From Candidatus Methanogaster sp. UBA203 (GTDB lineage: Archaea; Halobacteriota; Methanosarcinia; Methanosarcinales; Methanogasteraceae): a DNA stretch of 7,896 nucleotides. The stretch covers positions 6,378 through 14,273 of the forward strand of contig DASC01000016.1 of NCBI GenBank assembly GCA_002503595.1. Reading direction: 5' to 3'. The notes beneath the pieces are model-generated. The model did no database searches. It saw only the letters and a program-made list of their open reading frames with translations, and was not told the DNA's origin. Both the position numbers and the translations under genes were made by a program. Shown piece by piece: positions 1 to 5,166 of the stretch (the first letter of the stretch is position 1; each line of letters begins with the position of its first letter).

Positions 1-151
1 GACGGTTGCATTTCTTACCGATGCCCTGTGGGTTGAAGTTCGCCCGTTGGGGTGAATTTGGGTGAAGCGTAGCAAAGCCACACACCCTTTGTTAGGCAAG
101 TCCGGTATGACCAAAATCCCCTGGAGCTTTTAGTTGCGATTTACGCCATTA

Positions 152-418
152 TCACCGTCTGTAAATCTTATCGTGGTGGTCGTAATCCTCGATTATTACC
201 AGTTTATTATAGTCATCCACAGAAAATACAAGGACATAACTCTTATCTATGTGCACCCGTTTCAAATGCTGTAGCGGACTCCTCAGGTTTTTGTAACGGT
301 GTGGATCACGTCTTATTTCTTCGATCTTATTGCAGATTCGTTCCAACTGTTCCCGATTCTTTGCTGCAAGTTCGAAAAATATCTTTTCCACGGTCTTTCG
401 GAGGGCATAGTCATACAT
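152..418 (-). CDS. RelE/ParE-family toxin (88 aa), intact
   Basis: Probable mRNA-cleaving toxin of a type II toxin-antitoxin pair, acting in the cytoplasm. The protein has the small RelE layout: an N-terminal strand starting MYDYALRK, two helices (about residues 10-37, ending in the EIRRDPHRYKNL turn typical of the family), a central strand pair with KRVHIDKSYVLVFSVDD, and a C-terminal strand ending DYDHHDKIYRR, matching the family's basic Y/H-R-D-x-Y end. I chose ATG at 418 rather than the in-frame TTG at 433. It gives a normal MY start and an 8-nt overlap with the upstream antitoxin, the same geometry as the second TA pair here. Expression is probably coupled to antitoxin translation. The RelE/ParE superfamily call is firm; the exact subfamily and whether it cleaves RNA or hits gyrase are inferred. 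Confidence 0.85.
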   Translation of the reverse strand: MYDYALRKTVEKIFFELAAKNREQLERICNKIEEIRRDPHRYKNLRSPLQHLKRVHIDKSYVLVFSVDDYNKLVIIEDYDHHDKIYRR

Positions 419-653
419 TCTCGTCCAACCCAAAGTGGCTTCTGAAATCCGTAACTTGCACCACCTTTTCGTTCTCCCGCTCCCCCATCTTTTCTATGAA
501 CTCCGGTCTAAGCTCAGGTTCCAGAAACTCGCTCTCATACTTTTGTATTATCAACTTGATCGCCTCTGATTTGTTCTTAAACCCAAACTTAGCTTTTATT
601 ATGTTGAGCACCCGATTCTCATACTCTGTCAGATTCACCATTGTTTGTACCAT
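411..653 (-). CDS. DUF2683-like / ribbon-helix-helix-type antitoxin (80 aa)
   Basis: Predicted antitoxin for the RelE-type toxin whose start it overlaps by 8 nt. The N-terminus, MVQTMVNLTEYENRVLN followed by IIKAKFGFKNKSEAI, resembles archaeal DUF2683 proteins and the strand-helix-turn-helix of ribbon-helix-helix DNA-binding antitoxins. The C-terminal part is acidic (EPELRPEFIEKMGERENEK), as in toxin-wrapping antitoxin tails. I chose ATG at 653 because the family usually begins MVQ; a GTG at 662 is in frame and would add three residues. No strong Shine-Dalgarno is visible, only GAGTGAT just upstream. A TATA-like element and an inverted repeat lie immediately upstream, which fits autoregulation by the antitoxin or TA complex. 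The family call comes from recalled sequence patterns, not a search. Confidence 0.8.
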   Translation of the reverse strand: MVQTMVNLTEYENRVLNIIKAKFGFKNKSEAIKLIIQKYESEFLEPELRPEFIEKMGERENEKVVQVTDFRSHFGLDENV

Positions 654-673
654 TGTTATCACTCATTATGTTT

Positions 674-690
674 TGTTATATGTCATAACA
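674..690. promoter_or_regulatory. Candidate TA autoregulatory operator (inverted repeat TGTTAT/ATAACA)
   Basis: TGTTAT (674-679) and ATAACA (685-690) form a perfect 6-bp inverted repeat with a 5-nt spacer. The word TTGTTAT at 673-679 recurs at 653-659, exactly 20 bp (about two helical turns) away. The site lies between a TATA-like stretch (697-705, read on the minus strand) and the antitoxin start, where a bound antitoxin would block initiation. Binding is inferred from position and symmetry. Confidence 0.4.
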
Positions 691-696
691 TCTTAT

Positions 697-705
697 TACA
701 TAAAA
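697..705 (-). promoter_or_regulatory. TATA-like element for the first TA pair
   Basis: Read on the minus strand this is TTTTATGTA within an AT-rich run, about 45-50 nt upstream of the antitoxin ATG. It predicts a transcript start near 675, inside the inverted repeat, and a 5' leader of about 20 nt. The match to the archaeal TATA consensus is only moderate. Confidence 0.35.
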
Positions 706-711
706 CCTTCG

Positions 712-885
712 ATGAATGGCAAGGGCTTGTACACCTTCAAAGTGCAGGCGAAGGACAACGGCGAGCCTGGTGCAGGCAGCGATCACTTCGACATCAAGAT
801 CTGGAACGGCACCGATATGTCTGATCTGTACTACAAGGCAAATAACACCATAGCGGACAGGGATATCCAGGTTCGCACGAATTAG
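712..885 (+). pseudogene. C-terminal remnant of a surface protein (post-COAP-1-like repeat domain)
   Basis: This 57-residue frame starts MNGKGLYTFKVQAKDNGEPG and ends in NTIADRDIQVRTN. The pattern G-x-Y-T-F-x-V-x-A-x-DNGEPG, then D-x-F-x-I-x-I-W-NGT and a final I-Q-V, is one I associate with the C-terminal repeat domains of large secreted archaeal and bacterial proteins (post-COAP-1-like). The frame stays open upstream, but there it only runs antisense to the TA pair, so the parent gene is gone. Base use is GC-rich and codon-like, unlike the AT-rich DNA immediately upstream, and the junction is abrupt at about 711. It reads as the surviving 3' end of a long gene interrupted by arrival or rearrangement of the TA module. 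A short independent gene is less likely, since no Shine-Dalgarno precedes the ATG. Confidence 0.5.
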
Positions 886-927
886 AGGAGACGTATCGAG
901 TGACTCTGGTGCTCTGTTTTTGGTGAC

Positions 928-948
928 GGGGCACCGCCCCACATTTTT
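928..948 (+). terminator. Hairpin plus T-run after the surface-protein remnant
   Basis: GGGGC (928-932) and GCCCC (936-940) pair across the loop ACC, and a six-T run follows at 943-948. It lies 43 nt past the stop of the remnant gene, so it is probably that gene's original terminator. The stem is only 5 bp. Confidence 0.45.
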
Positions 949-969
949 TGACGTTTGAAAGAAGTTTTA

Positions 970-1219
970 TCATTTGTAAATGCTCTTTCTATGCCCTATT
1001 CTCAGAATCACCACGTTATTGTCGTCAATATCAAATACAACTCTGTAATCTTCAATTCTAAATCTATATGACCCTATCTTATGGTGCATCAACTTTCTGG
1101 AATATTTTATGGGATCTTTAGCATATTCCTTGAGTTTAGTAGCGATTCTATTCTGCATCCCCCTGTCGATGTTTTCCAGGTCTTTCAACGCCCTCTCGGG
1201 TAAATACTACCTTATACAT
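970..1219 (-). pseudogene. RelE-family toxin broken by a one-base frameshift
   Basis: From ATG at 1219 (MYKVVFTREG...) the frame runs only 23 codons, while the rest of a RelE toxin continues in another frame from about 1190 (LKDLENIDRG...). Removing one G from the GGG tract (plus-strand CCC, 1191-1193) restores an 82-residue protein whose junction reads MYKVVFTREALKDLENIDRG. It then has the KEYAKDPIKYSRKL loop, the strand YRFRIEDYRVVFDID, and the family-typical end ILRIGHRKSIYK. The ATG overlaps the antitoxin stop by 8 nt, as in the first pair, which supports it as the ancestral start. Without the frame change the only in-frame starts are internal, such as TTG at 1188, and would lack the first beta strand. 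A real inactivating mutation and an assembly or sequencing error are both possible; programmed frameshifting is unlikely but not excluded. Confidence 0.8.
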
Positions 1220-1409
1220 CAAAGATTTCCTCAAGGCATTTCACTTTATCCTCTTTGTAATCGGTTCTCGCCTCTTCGATTGAGTGTAGATATTCATCAC
1301 TTGAAAGCGCTAACATGTCTTCGATCAGATCTTCCATGGCACCCCTGATCGCATTCGACATTAAAGAGCGAAACTCCACAACAGATAAATCCTTTACCAT
1401 TGTTTCCAT
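1212..1409 (-). CDS. RelB-like antitoxin of the second TA pair (65 aa)
   Basis: Predicted antitoxin partner of the frameshifted RelE toxin. The C-terminal half, LSSDEYLHSIEEARTDYKEDKVKCLEEIF, matches the pattern of archaeal RelE-partner antitoxins, in which an acidic SIEEARxDYxxGxV segment precedes a short final strand. The N-terminus (MVKDLSVVEFRSLMSNAIRGAMEDLIED) is predicted helical and has no obvious ribbon-helix-helix signature. ATG at 1409 is chosen because a Shine-Dalgarno GAGGT (1422-1418) sits 8 nt upstream; ATG at 1400 and TTG at 1418 are the alternatives. The stop overlaps the toxin ATG by 8 nt. The frame is intact although the toxin is broken, the usual order of decay in TA modules. 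Confidence 0.75.
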   Translation of the reverse strand: METMVKDLSVVEFRSLMSNAIRGAMEDLIEDMLALSSDEYLHSIEEARTDYKEDKVKCLEEIFDV

Positions 1410-1446
1410 AAGTGACAACCTCTTTCTATAGCTTGAATGTAACTAC

Positions 1447-1457
1447 TTAAAAAATTT
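1447..1457 (-). promoter_or_regulatory. TATA-like promoter element of the second TA pair
   Basis: Read on the minus strand it is AAATTTTTTAA, about 40 nt upstream of the antitoxin ATG. That puts the expected transcript start near 1425-1430, with the Shine-Dalgarno almost at the 5' end. Because the element is nearly symmetrical, it could also drive plus-strand transcription into the GC-rich block that begins near 1465. Confidence 0.4.
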
Positions 1458-1464
1458 CGCCCGG

Positions 1465-1620
1465 TAGGTGGTGTAGCTCAGGCACAAATCACAGCCATGG
1501 CGGCACCGGACCGCGATTGGCTCCTCCACGCGGGCAGGCGCACGGGAGGCGCTCGAAGCGCAGGGCTGGGGGCAGCAGGACGTCGGGCGCAGGCACCCGG
1601 GCGGGTAGTTTCGGACAAGA
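1465..1620. other. GC-rich block with no recognised gene
   Basis: This stretch is far richer in G and C than either flank and starts and stops abruptly. A plus-strand frame is open through it (from ATG 1497, beginning MAAPDRDWLLHAG), and so are minus-strand frames, but open frames are expected in such GC-rich DNA and none gives a recognisable protein. It contains a small hairpin, GCGCT-CGA-AGCGC, at about 1543-1555. I looked for tRNA, SRP RNA and RNase P RNA landmarks and found none: GTAGCTCAGG near 1473 resembles a tRNA D-arm, but no pairing D stem or T arm follows. It could be a structured RNA driven from the AT-rich element at 1447-1457, or debris of a transferred gene. Confidence 0.3.
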
Positions 1621-1641
1621 GTGTATACGTTTTTGTGAAGA

Positions 1642-1764
1642 GTGAGAGTTCATATCGCAAATCCGAAAATCTTATATGAGGGGCGGCAGTTTGGAACATG
1701 GCTCCTTCTATGGCGCACGGGCGTTGAGAATCTGCGCAAGAACCGGAGAGGGGCGACACAATGA
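1642..1764 (+). CDS. Hypothetical short ORF (40 aa) at the head of an ATGA-linked chain
   Basis: From GTG at 1642 the frame gives MRVHIANPKILYEGRQFGTW and ends in ENLRKNRRGATQ. The start is weak: a non-ATG codon with no clear Shine-Dalgarno. What stands out is that its TGA (1762-1764) overlaps the ATG of the next frame as ATGA, and that frame in turn overlaps a third the same way. The N-terminal pattern, M-R-V-x-I-A-N-P-K-I-L-Y, loosely recalls the start of B12-binding radical SAM proteins, but this is too short to call. It may be a leader ORF or the 5' part of a broken gene. Confidence 0.25.
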   Translation: MRVHIANPKILYEGRQFGTWLLLWRTGVENLRKNRRGATQ

Positions 1765-1784
1765 CAAAGGAGGACTATAAATGA
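1761..1784 (+). CDS. Seven-codon linking ORF (MTKEDYK)
   Basis: ATG at 1761 sits inside the ATGA overlap with the preceding frame, and its TGA (1782-1784) makes another ATGA overlap with the next ORF. Its own codons AAG GAG GAC contain the AAAGGAGG Shine-Dalgarno of that ORF. Either it is a minimal coupling or leader peptide, or it only marks a frame jump in a decayed gene. Confidence 0.2.
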   Translation: MTKEDYK

Positions 1785-1930
1785 AAAATGATCGCTATGG
1801 ACGCCAGAACCGGATAGTAAGAGCGAAAGAAATGCTTAAGAGCTGGGAACCGTTTTTTCGGTTCCTTCATTTTTTTAGATTTTGGCAGGGCGGTGTTGCA
1901 GCGTGTTTTTTGATCAATCAGCAGGCATGA
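1781..1930 (+). CDS. Hypothetical 49-aa leader-like ORF upstream of fen1
   Basis: ATG at 1781 has one of the best Shine-Dalgarno sequences in the window, AAAGGAGG, ending 8 nt upstream. The product begins MKNDRYGRQNRIVRAKEMLK, which is basic and helical, and continues with an aromatic segment (SWEPFFRFLHFFRFW) ending ACFLINQQA. I do not recognise the family. The ORF contains a 7-bp hairpin followed by a T-run, so ribosome progress through it could influence whether transcription reaches fen1, 40 nt downstream. That attenuator role is inference. Alternatively it is the end of a decayed gene followed by its terminator. Confidence 0.4.
   Translation: MKNDRYGRQNRIVRAKEMLKSWEPFFRFLHFFRFWQGGVAACFLINQQA
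1846..1876 (+). terminator. Strong hairpin and T-tract: terminator or attenuator before fen1
   Basis: GGAACCG (1846-1852) and CGGTTCC (1859-1865) form a perfect 7-bp stem with a six-T loop, followed by TTCA and a seven-T run ending at 1876. It is the most convincing terminator-like structure here. It lies inside the 49-aa ORF and 95 nt upstream of the fen1 start, so it should limit read-through from the leader into fen1. Confidence 0.6.
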
Positions 1931-1970
1931 ATACCAAACCTTTATCCCACCGCAGCCGGATGGTAACTTT

Positions 1971-2990
1971 ATGGGCTCGGATATCGGAGACCTGTTTGAG
2001 AGAAGAGAATCTGAACTCGGCACACATTTACGCGGGCAGATCATCGCGATCGACGCGTACAATACGATCTACCAGTTTTTGAGCAGCATAAGGCAGCGAG
2101 ACGGTACACCGCTCAAGGATTCACGGGGAAGGGTGACATCGCACCTGTCAGGACTGCTCTACCGGACAACAAACCTCGTCGAAGCCGGATTGAAACTCGT
2201 CTTCGTCTTTGATGGAGTCCCTCCGGATTTCAAGGCAGCAACGATCGAGAAACGAAGAGAGATACGGGACACGGCTGATCGAGAGTGGAAGGAAGCGCTT
2301 GCTGCTGGCAGGGAGGATGCGTTTAAGTATGCGCAAGCCACGTCCAAATTGCATCCCGAGATGGTCGAGGATGCGAAGTCGCTACTTCTATCGATGGGCA
2401 TTCCGGTTGTGGAAGCGGCAAGCGAGGGCGAGGCGCAGGCTGCATGGATGGCAAGATCGGGCGATGTCAGGTTCGTTGGATCGCAGGATTACGATTCGCT
2501 GCTCTTCGGCGCTCCTGAGGTTGTGAGGAATCTTGCGGTAGGCGGCAAGCGGAAACTACCCGGGAAGAAGGTCTATGTGGATGTGAAGCTGGAGATCATC
2601 GAACTCCAGCCAAACCTCGACCGGCTCGGAATCACAGAGGAGCAGTTGATCGATATCGCGATACTGGTCGGAACCGATTACGATCCCGGCATCCACGGCA
2701 TCGGCGCAAAGAAGGCGCTACAGTTGATCTACAAACACGGCTCGATCGAAGACGCGCTCTCTATACTTGGCGAATCGATCGAAGATCTCGACGAGATCAA
2801 GAACTTCTTCTTAAACCCTGATGTAACGGAGGATTACTCACTTACATGGAAGAAACCCGACGAATCAAAGATTACGGAGTTGCTGTGCCACGAACATGGC
2901 TTTTCAGAGGCGCGTGTGGCAAAGGCAGTCGAACGGCTCGCGCGGGCATCCGATTCCATGGGGCAGAGCACGCTTGATATGTGGAGCTGA
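1971..2990 (+). CDS. fen1: Flap endonuclease 1 (FEN-1), 339 aa
   Basis: Structure-specific 5' flap endonuclease that trims Okazaki-fragment flaps and acts in long-patch repair, bound to PCNA. The whole family layout is present: the MGSDIGDLF start with Gly2, which contacts DNA, the N domain (to about 105) with D28 in IIAIDAYN and D81 in VFVFDG, then a helical arch. The I domain has E152 and E154 (SEGEAQAAW), D173 and D175 (SQDYDS) and D236 (GTDYDPG), so all seven metal ligands are there. The helix-two-turn-helix GIHGIGAKKA lies at 240-249. The last eight residues, QSTLDMWS, form a PIP box in which the usual second aromatic is replaced by Ser. Length is normal for archaeal FEN-1. A partial Shine-Dalgarno, GGATGGT, lies 6 nt before the ATG. 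The stop is 4 nt from the next gene. Confidence 0.98.
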   Translation: MGSDIGDLFERRESELGTHLRGQIIAIDAYNTIYQFLSSIRQRDGTPLKDSRGRVTSHLSGLLYRTTNLVEAGLKLVFVFDGVPPDFKAATIEKRREIRDTADREWKEALAAGREDAFKYAQATSKLHPEMVEDAKSLLLSMGIPVVEAASEGEAQAAWMARSGDVRFVGSQDYDSLLFGAPEVVRNLAVGGKRKLPGKKVYVDVKLEIIELQPNLDRLGITEEQLIDIAILVGTDYDPGIHGIGAKKALQLIYKHGSIEDALSILGESIEDLDEIKNFFLNPDVTEDYSLTWKKPDESKITELLCHEHGFSEARVAKAVERLARASDSMGQSTLDMWS

Positions 2991-2994
2991 CCAG

Positions 2995-4155
2995 ATGAAG
3001 AACCTCCGGGCTCGCACCGAACTTTATAACATCGCAATCTCGGCATTTTTCGTGGAATTCGGTACAGGGATGCTCATGGTATTGATTCCGCTGTACATAC
3101 AAGATCTGCCAGCCAGCATGGGGGTGAGTCTCGCGATCAAGTCAGCCCTCGTCTTCAGCGTATTCGGGCTCTTTGCTGCCGCATCGTATCCTGTGATGGG
3201 GCGGCTCTCGGACAGACTTGACAGCCGGAAACCATTCGTGCTCGCAGGATTCGCAGGGTTCGTGGTGCTGGCTGTTGCATGTGCAGAGATCGATACGTTT
3301 GAGCAGTTGCTGATCGTTCGCGCCGCGCAGGGTATCATGGTCGGGGTGATGGTTCCTGCAATCCTGGCGATGCTTGCCCAGGTATCCACGCAGGATAGTC
3401 GGGGGAGATCGATCGGCATATATTCGACGATCCGGGGCATCGGACCTGCGGTTGGACCTGCGGCTGGCGGCATAATTGCAGGGGCGTGGGGTTATGGTGC
3501 AGGGTTTTATGCGTGCGCAGCTCTTGGACTGGTAAGCCTGCTTCTCGTAAACAGTATCGTTAAGGAGACTCATGAGACCCAGGGAAGGGGCATCAGCAAG
3601 AACAGGACAGATCGTACATCCGATGGCGAGATCAAACTCTTTGTGTACGCGACATTCACAACGATGCTCGCGATCATGATCGTGGCGACGCTGCTTCCGG
3701 TCTACGAACTACATCTGGATGCATCCGTAGGCGGGCTCGGGATATCCCTGTCTGCGTATTTTTCCGCACGCCTGCTCTTCCAGACTCCGATAGGCGTCCT
3801 CTCGGATCGGTTTGGCAAGAGGAATATGGTGGCGGCAGGGCTCTGCACAACAGCGCTTCTGCTTCTCGGGATGGCTCACGTCACATCGGTCACCCAGTTG
3901 TTCGCGCTCATGTTTGTCGCGGGCATAACCTCTGCTGCCGTGAATGTGCCATCGCTTGCATCAGGCGCGGATCTCGCAAGTCCCGGTATGATCGGGCAGC
4001 AGATGAGTCTCTTTCCGATGGCAAGCGCAATCGGCATGGTGGTCGGTCCCATGCTCGGGGGAATATTTGCCACGCAGTTCGGATTTGCATCGCCGTTCTA
4101 TCTCTGCGCAGGATTGATGGTGGCGGTCGGGGTGCTGATTGTGAGGCAGCGATAA
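2995..4155 (+). CDS. Major facilitator superfamily transporter (386 aa, 12 TM)
   Basis: Secondary active transporter in the cytoplasmic membrane. About twelve hydrophobic segments are visible in two six-helix halves joined by a polar loop (about residues 190-214, ETHETQGRGISKNRTDRTSD). Motif A appears in both halves: GRLSDRLDSRK (69-79) between TM2 and TM3, and GVLSDRFGKR (267-276). A GIGPAVGPAAGG stretch (148-159) in TM5 resembles motif C of drug/H+ antiporters, and GMVVGPMLGG mirrors it in TM11. That suggests a drug- or metabolite-efflux permease, but the substrate cannot be read from sequence. ATG at 2995 is chosen over in-frame upstream starts because it follows the fen1 stop by 4 nt and has GGAG (2983-2986) 8 nt upstream, inside the end of fen1. 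The pair is therefore co-transcribed and probably translationally coupled, though no functional link to replication is evident. Confidence 0.95.
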   Translation: MKNLRARTELYNIAISAFFVEFGTGMLMVLIPLYIQDLPASMGVSLAIKSALVFSVFGLFAAASYPVMGRLSDRLDSRKPFVLAGFAGFVVLAVACAEIDTFEQLLIVRAAQGIMVGVMVPAILAMLAQVSTQDSRGRSIGIYSTIRGIGPAVGPAAGGIIAGAWGYGAGFYACAALGLVSLLLVNSIVKETHETQGRGISKNRTDRTSDGEIKLFVYATFTTMLAIMIVATLLPVYELHLDASVGGLGISLSAYFSARLLFQTPIGVLSDRFGKRNMVAAGLCTTALLLLGMAHVTSVTQLFALMFVAGITSAAVNVPSLASGADLASPGMIGQQMSLFPMASAIGMVVGPMLGGIFATQFGFASPFYLCAGLMVAVGVLIVRQR

Positions 4156-4223
4156 AGCAGAGGCGATCCATTCGGATTATGATTGTGTTATCGGGCTGTT
4201 TCGGGTATGAAGGGATTCCGATC

Positions 4224-4259
4224 ACGAATTCCACAAATGGGACGAATGACACAAATGTT
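4224..4259. repeat. Four-unit 9-nt tandem repeat (ACRAATNNN)
   Basis: Four consecutive units begin ACGAAT, ACAAAT, ACGAAT and ACAAAT, each followed by three variable bases, in perfect 9-nt register. G and A alternate at the third position, so a higher 18-nt period is also visible. It lies 70 nt after the MFS stop, in non-coding DNA. Confidence 0.65.
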
Positions 4260-4565
4260 CGTGCCATCCGTGTGCGACAAGAAGTCGCATCACAGATTGA
4301 CTTATCGGCTACCCCCTATATGCTCTTAATATCCCGGCAGGAACTTCGTAAGAGGAAGAGGGCAGGGGGCTAATTTAAATGCGCAAATGACAGCTTGCAA
4401 TGAACTATACAGGGGTTTAAAATTTGCCCTGACTCGAAAGGTGCTAAATTACCGTAGGTGTTTCGCTGTATCACCATGCAGATTTGTGATAACATGGTTG
4501 CTGCTATCGATTTAAATCCACCGAATCTCAATTATCTACATGATATCCATGGACTTTAAAAATAG

Positions 4566-4583
4566 ATATATAATGTATATAAT
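4566..4583 (+). promoter_or_regulatory. TATA-rich promoter element ahead of the RNA candidate
   Basis: ATATATAATGTATATAAT is a strong TATA-like run in an otherwise gene-free region. On the plus strand it predicts a transcript start near 4600-4612, just before the hairpins and the C/D-like element. The run is nearly symmetrical, so direction is not decided by it. Confidence 0.35.
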
Positions 4584-4631
4584 TGCATCACGCCACTATA
4601 CTCCTCAATAAATTGCGGCATCACGAGGGGG

Positions 4632-4702
4632 GTCGTGTACTTGTGATGAGGCCGAGCGCGGACGGATGTGGGGTGAGTCTATGCATCTGATGAGTATACG
4701 GT
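4632..4702 (+). ncRNA. Possible C/D-box guide RNA
   Basis: A perfect C box, GTGATGA (4643-4649), and a D box, CTGA (4687-4690), are 37 nt apart, a normal interval for an archaeal C/D RNA. The flanks can form a closing stem: TCGTGTAC before the C box pairs with GTATACGG after the D box over 8 bp with two G-U pairs, leaving 2 and 3 unpaired bases. A TATA-rich element lies upstream at a usable distance. Against it, the internal D'/C' boxes are poor, with only CGGA and GTGAGTC roughly where expected, and GTGATG can instead pair with CATCAC at 4619-4624. No rRNA target was identified. A chance match remains quite possible. Confidence 0.3.
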
Positions 4703-4742
4703 TAATAGACTTATCTCATTTTGAATATATTAAAATTTTTAT

Positions 4743-5159
4743 TTAAGAAGATGAATAAGAATATTTGATAGGGTCAAAATCAATTCCCATATCTCTGGCG
4801 CAAAAAGTTGGGGCCTTAAAAGTTATTTGTTGTTTTCCATGACCGCTTCCACTAATATGACCAGTTTTTCCTACAGTTTTACTCCATGTTAAAACACGAG
4901 TCCGCTCTACCAACTTATCGTCAATATTTGTGCCAACTTTTTTTAAAATATTATTATCTAAATCTTCTTCTGGAGGCGCCCTAATATAACATCTCACAAC
5001 ATTCCTTGGCTTACAAAAATATATGAAAAAATCAGGATTTTTCTTTAATAGAACTAAATAGTTATTATATTCACTTTGTCCTCTAAAAGGACAAATGTTT
5101 ATTTGTGCTTGACATTGAATAATTATTTTAGAACCATAAATAAAATCATAATTGCTCAT
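4743..5159 (-). CDS. Hypothetical protein, third gene of AT-rich cassette (138 aa)
   Basis: I do not recognise this family. Starting at ATG 5159, which is 7 nt after the preceding gene, the protein opens MSNYDFIYGSKIIIQCQAQI. It continues with CPFRGQSEYNNYL, a hydrophobic strand PDFFIYFCKP and VVRCYIRAPPEEDL. The C-terminal half is polar and Gly/Lys-rich (VGKTGHISGSGHGKQQITFK) and ends in DFDPIKYSYSSS. Cysteines lie at 16, 23, 49, 57 and 120. The start (a D-containing strand, a hairpin, then I-Q-C-Q) could fit a small restriction-endonuclease-like alpha/beta core with a QxQ in place of ExK, but this is speculation. There is no signal peptide or membrane segment. An in-frame TTG at 5189 would give 148 residues overlapping the previous gene. 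It is AT-rich compared with fen1 and fni. Confidence 0.75.
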   Translation of the reverse strand: MSNYDFIYGSKIIIQCQAQINICPFRGQSEYNNYLVLLKKNPDFFIYFCKPRNVVRCYIRAPPEEDLDNNILKKVGTNIDDKLVERTRVLTWSKTVGKTGHISGSGHGKQQITFKAPTFCARDMGIDFDPIKYSYSSS

Positions 5160-5166
5160 TTTAAAA

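Larger units (their letters stand above)
4156..4742. other. Long intergenic region between the MFS gene and the minus-strand cassette
   Basis: No protein gene is supportable here. The first 220 nt have the base composition of the upstream operon and hold the 9-nt tandem repeat (4224-4259) and a small hairpin, TGCGAC-AAGAA-GTCGCA (4273-4289), with no T-run. From about 4380 the sequence becomes AT-rich. It contains the 10-bp palindrome GATTTAAATC (4509-4518), a TATA-rich stretch (4566-4583), two copies of GCATCACG (4585-4592 and 4618-4625), and a possible C/D guide RNA (4632-4702). It ends in an AT tract between the RNA candidate and the end of the cassette. Confidence 0.6.

Noticed and set aside
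1..151. Short open frame at the left edge (ending at about 62) that might be the end of a gene
   Set aside because: About 20 codons only, no recognisable motif; too short to support.
301..711. Open plus-strand frame running into the surface-protein remnant
   Set aside because: It is antisense to the TA pair and its translation has no domain features; only the part after about 711 looks like protein.
1465..1510. tRNA-like GTAGCTCAGG segment
   Set aside because: No matching D stem, anticodon arm or T arm follows.
4179..4373. 64-codon plus-strand frame after the MFS gene, with an LSGC lipobox-like start
   Set aside because: The frame is largely made by the 9-nt tandem repeat, the would-be signal peptide is only about six residues, and nothing in it resembles a protein family.
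4476..4559. 27-codon frame beginning MQICDNMVAA
   Set aside because: No Shine-Dalgarno, no homology pattern, in AT-rich non-coding DNA.
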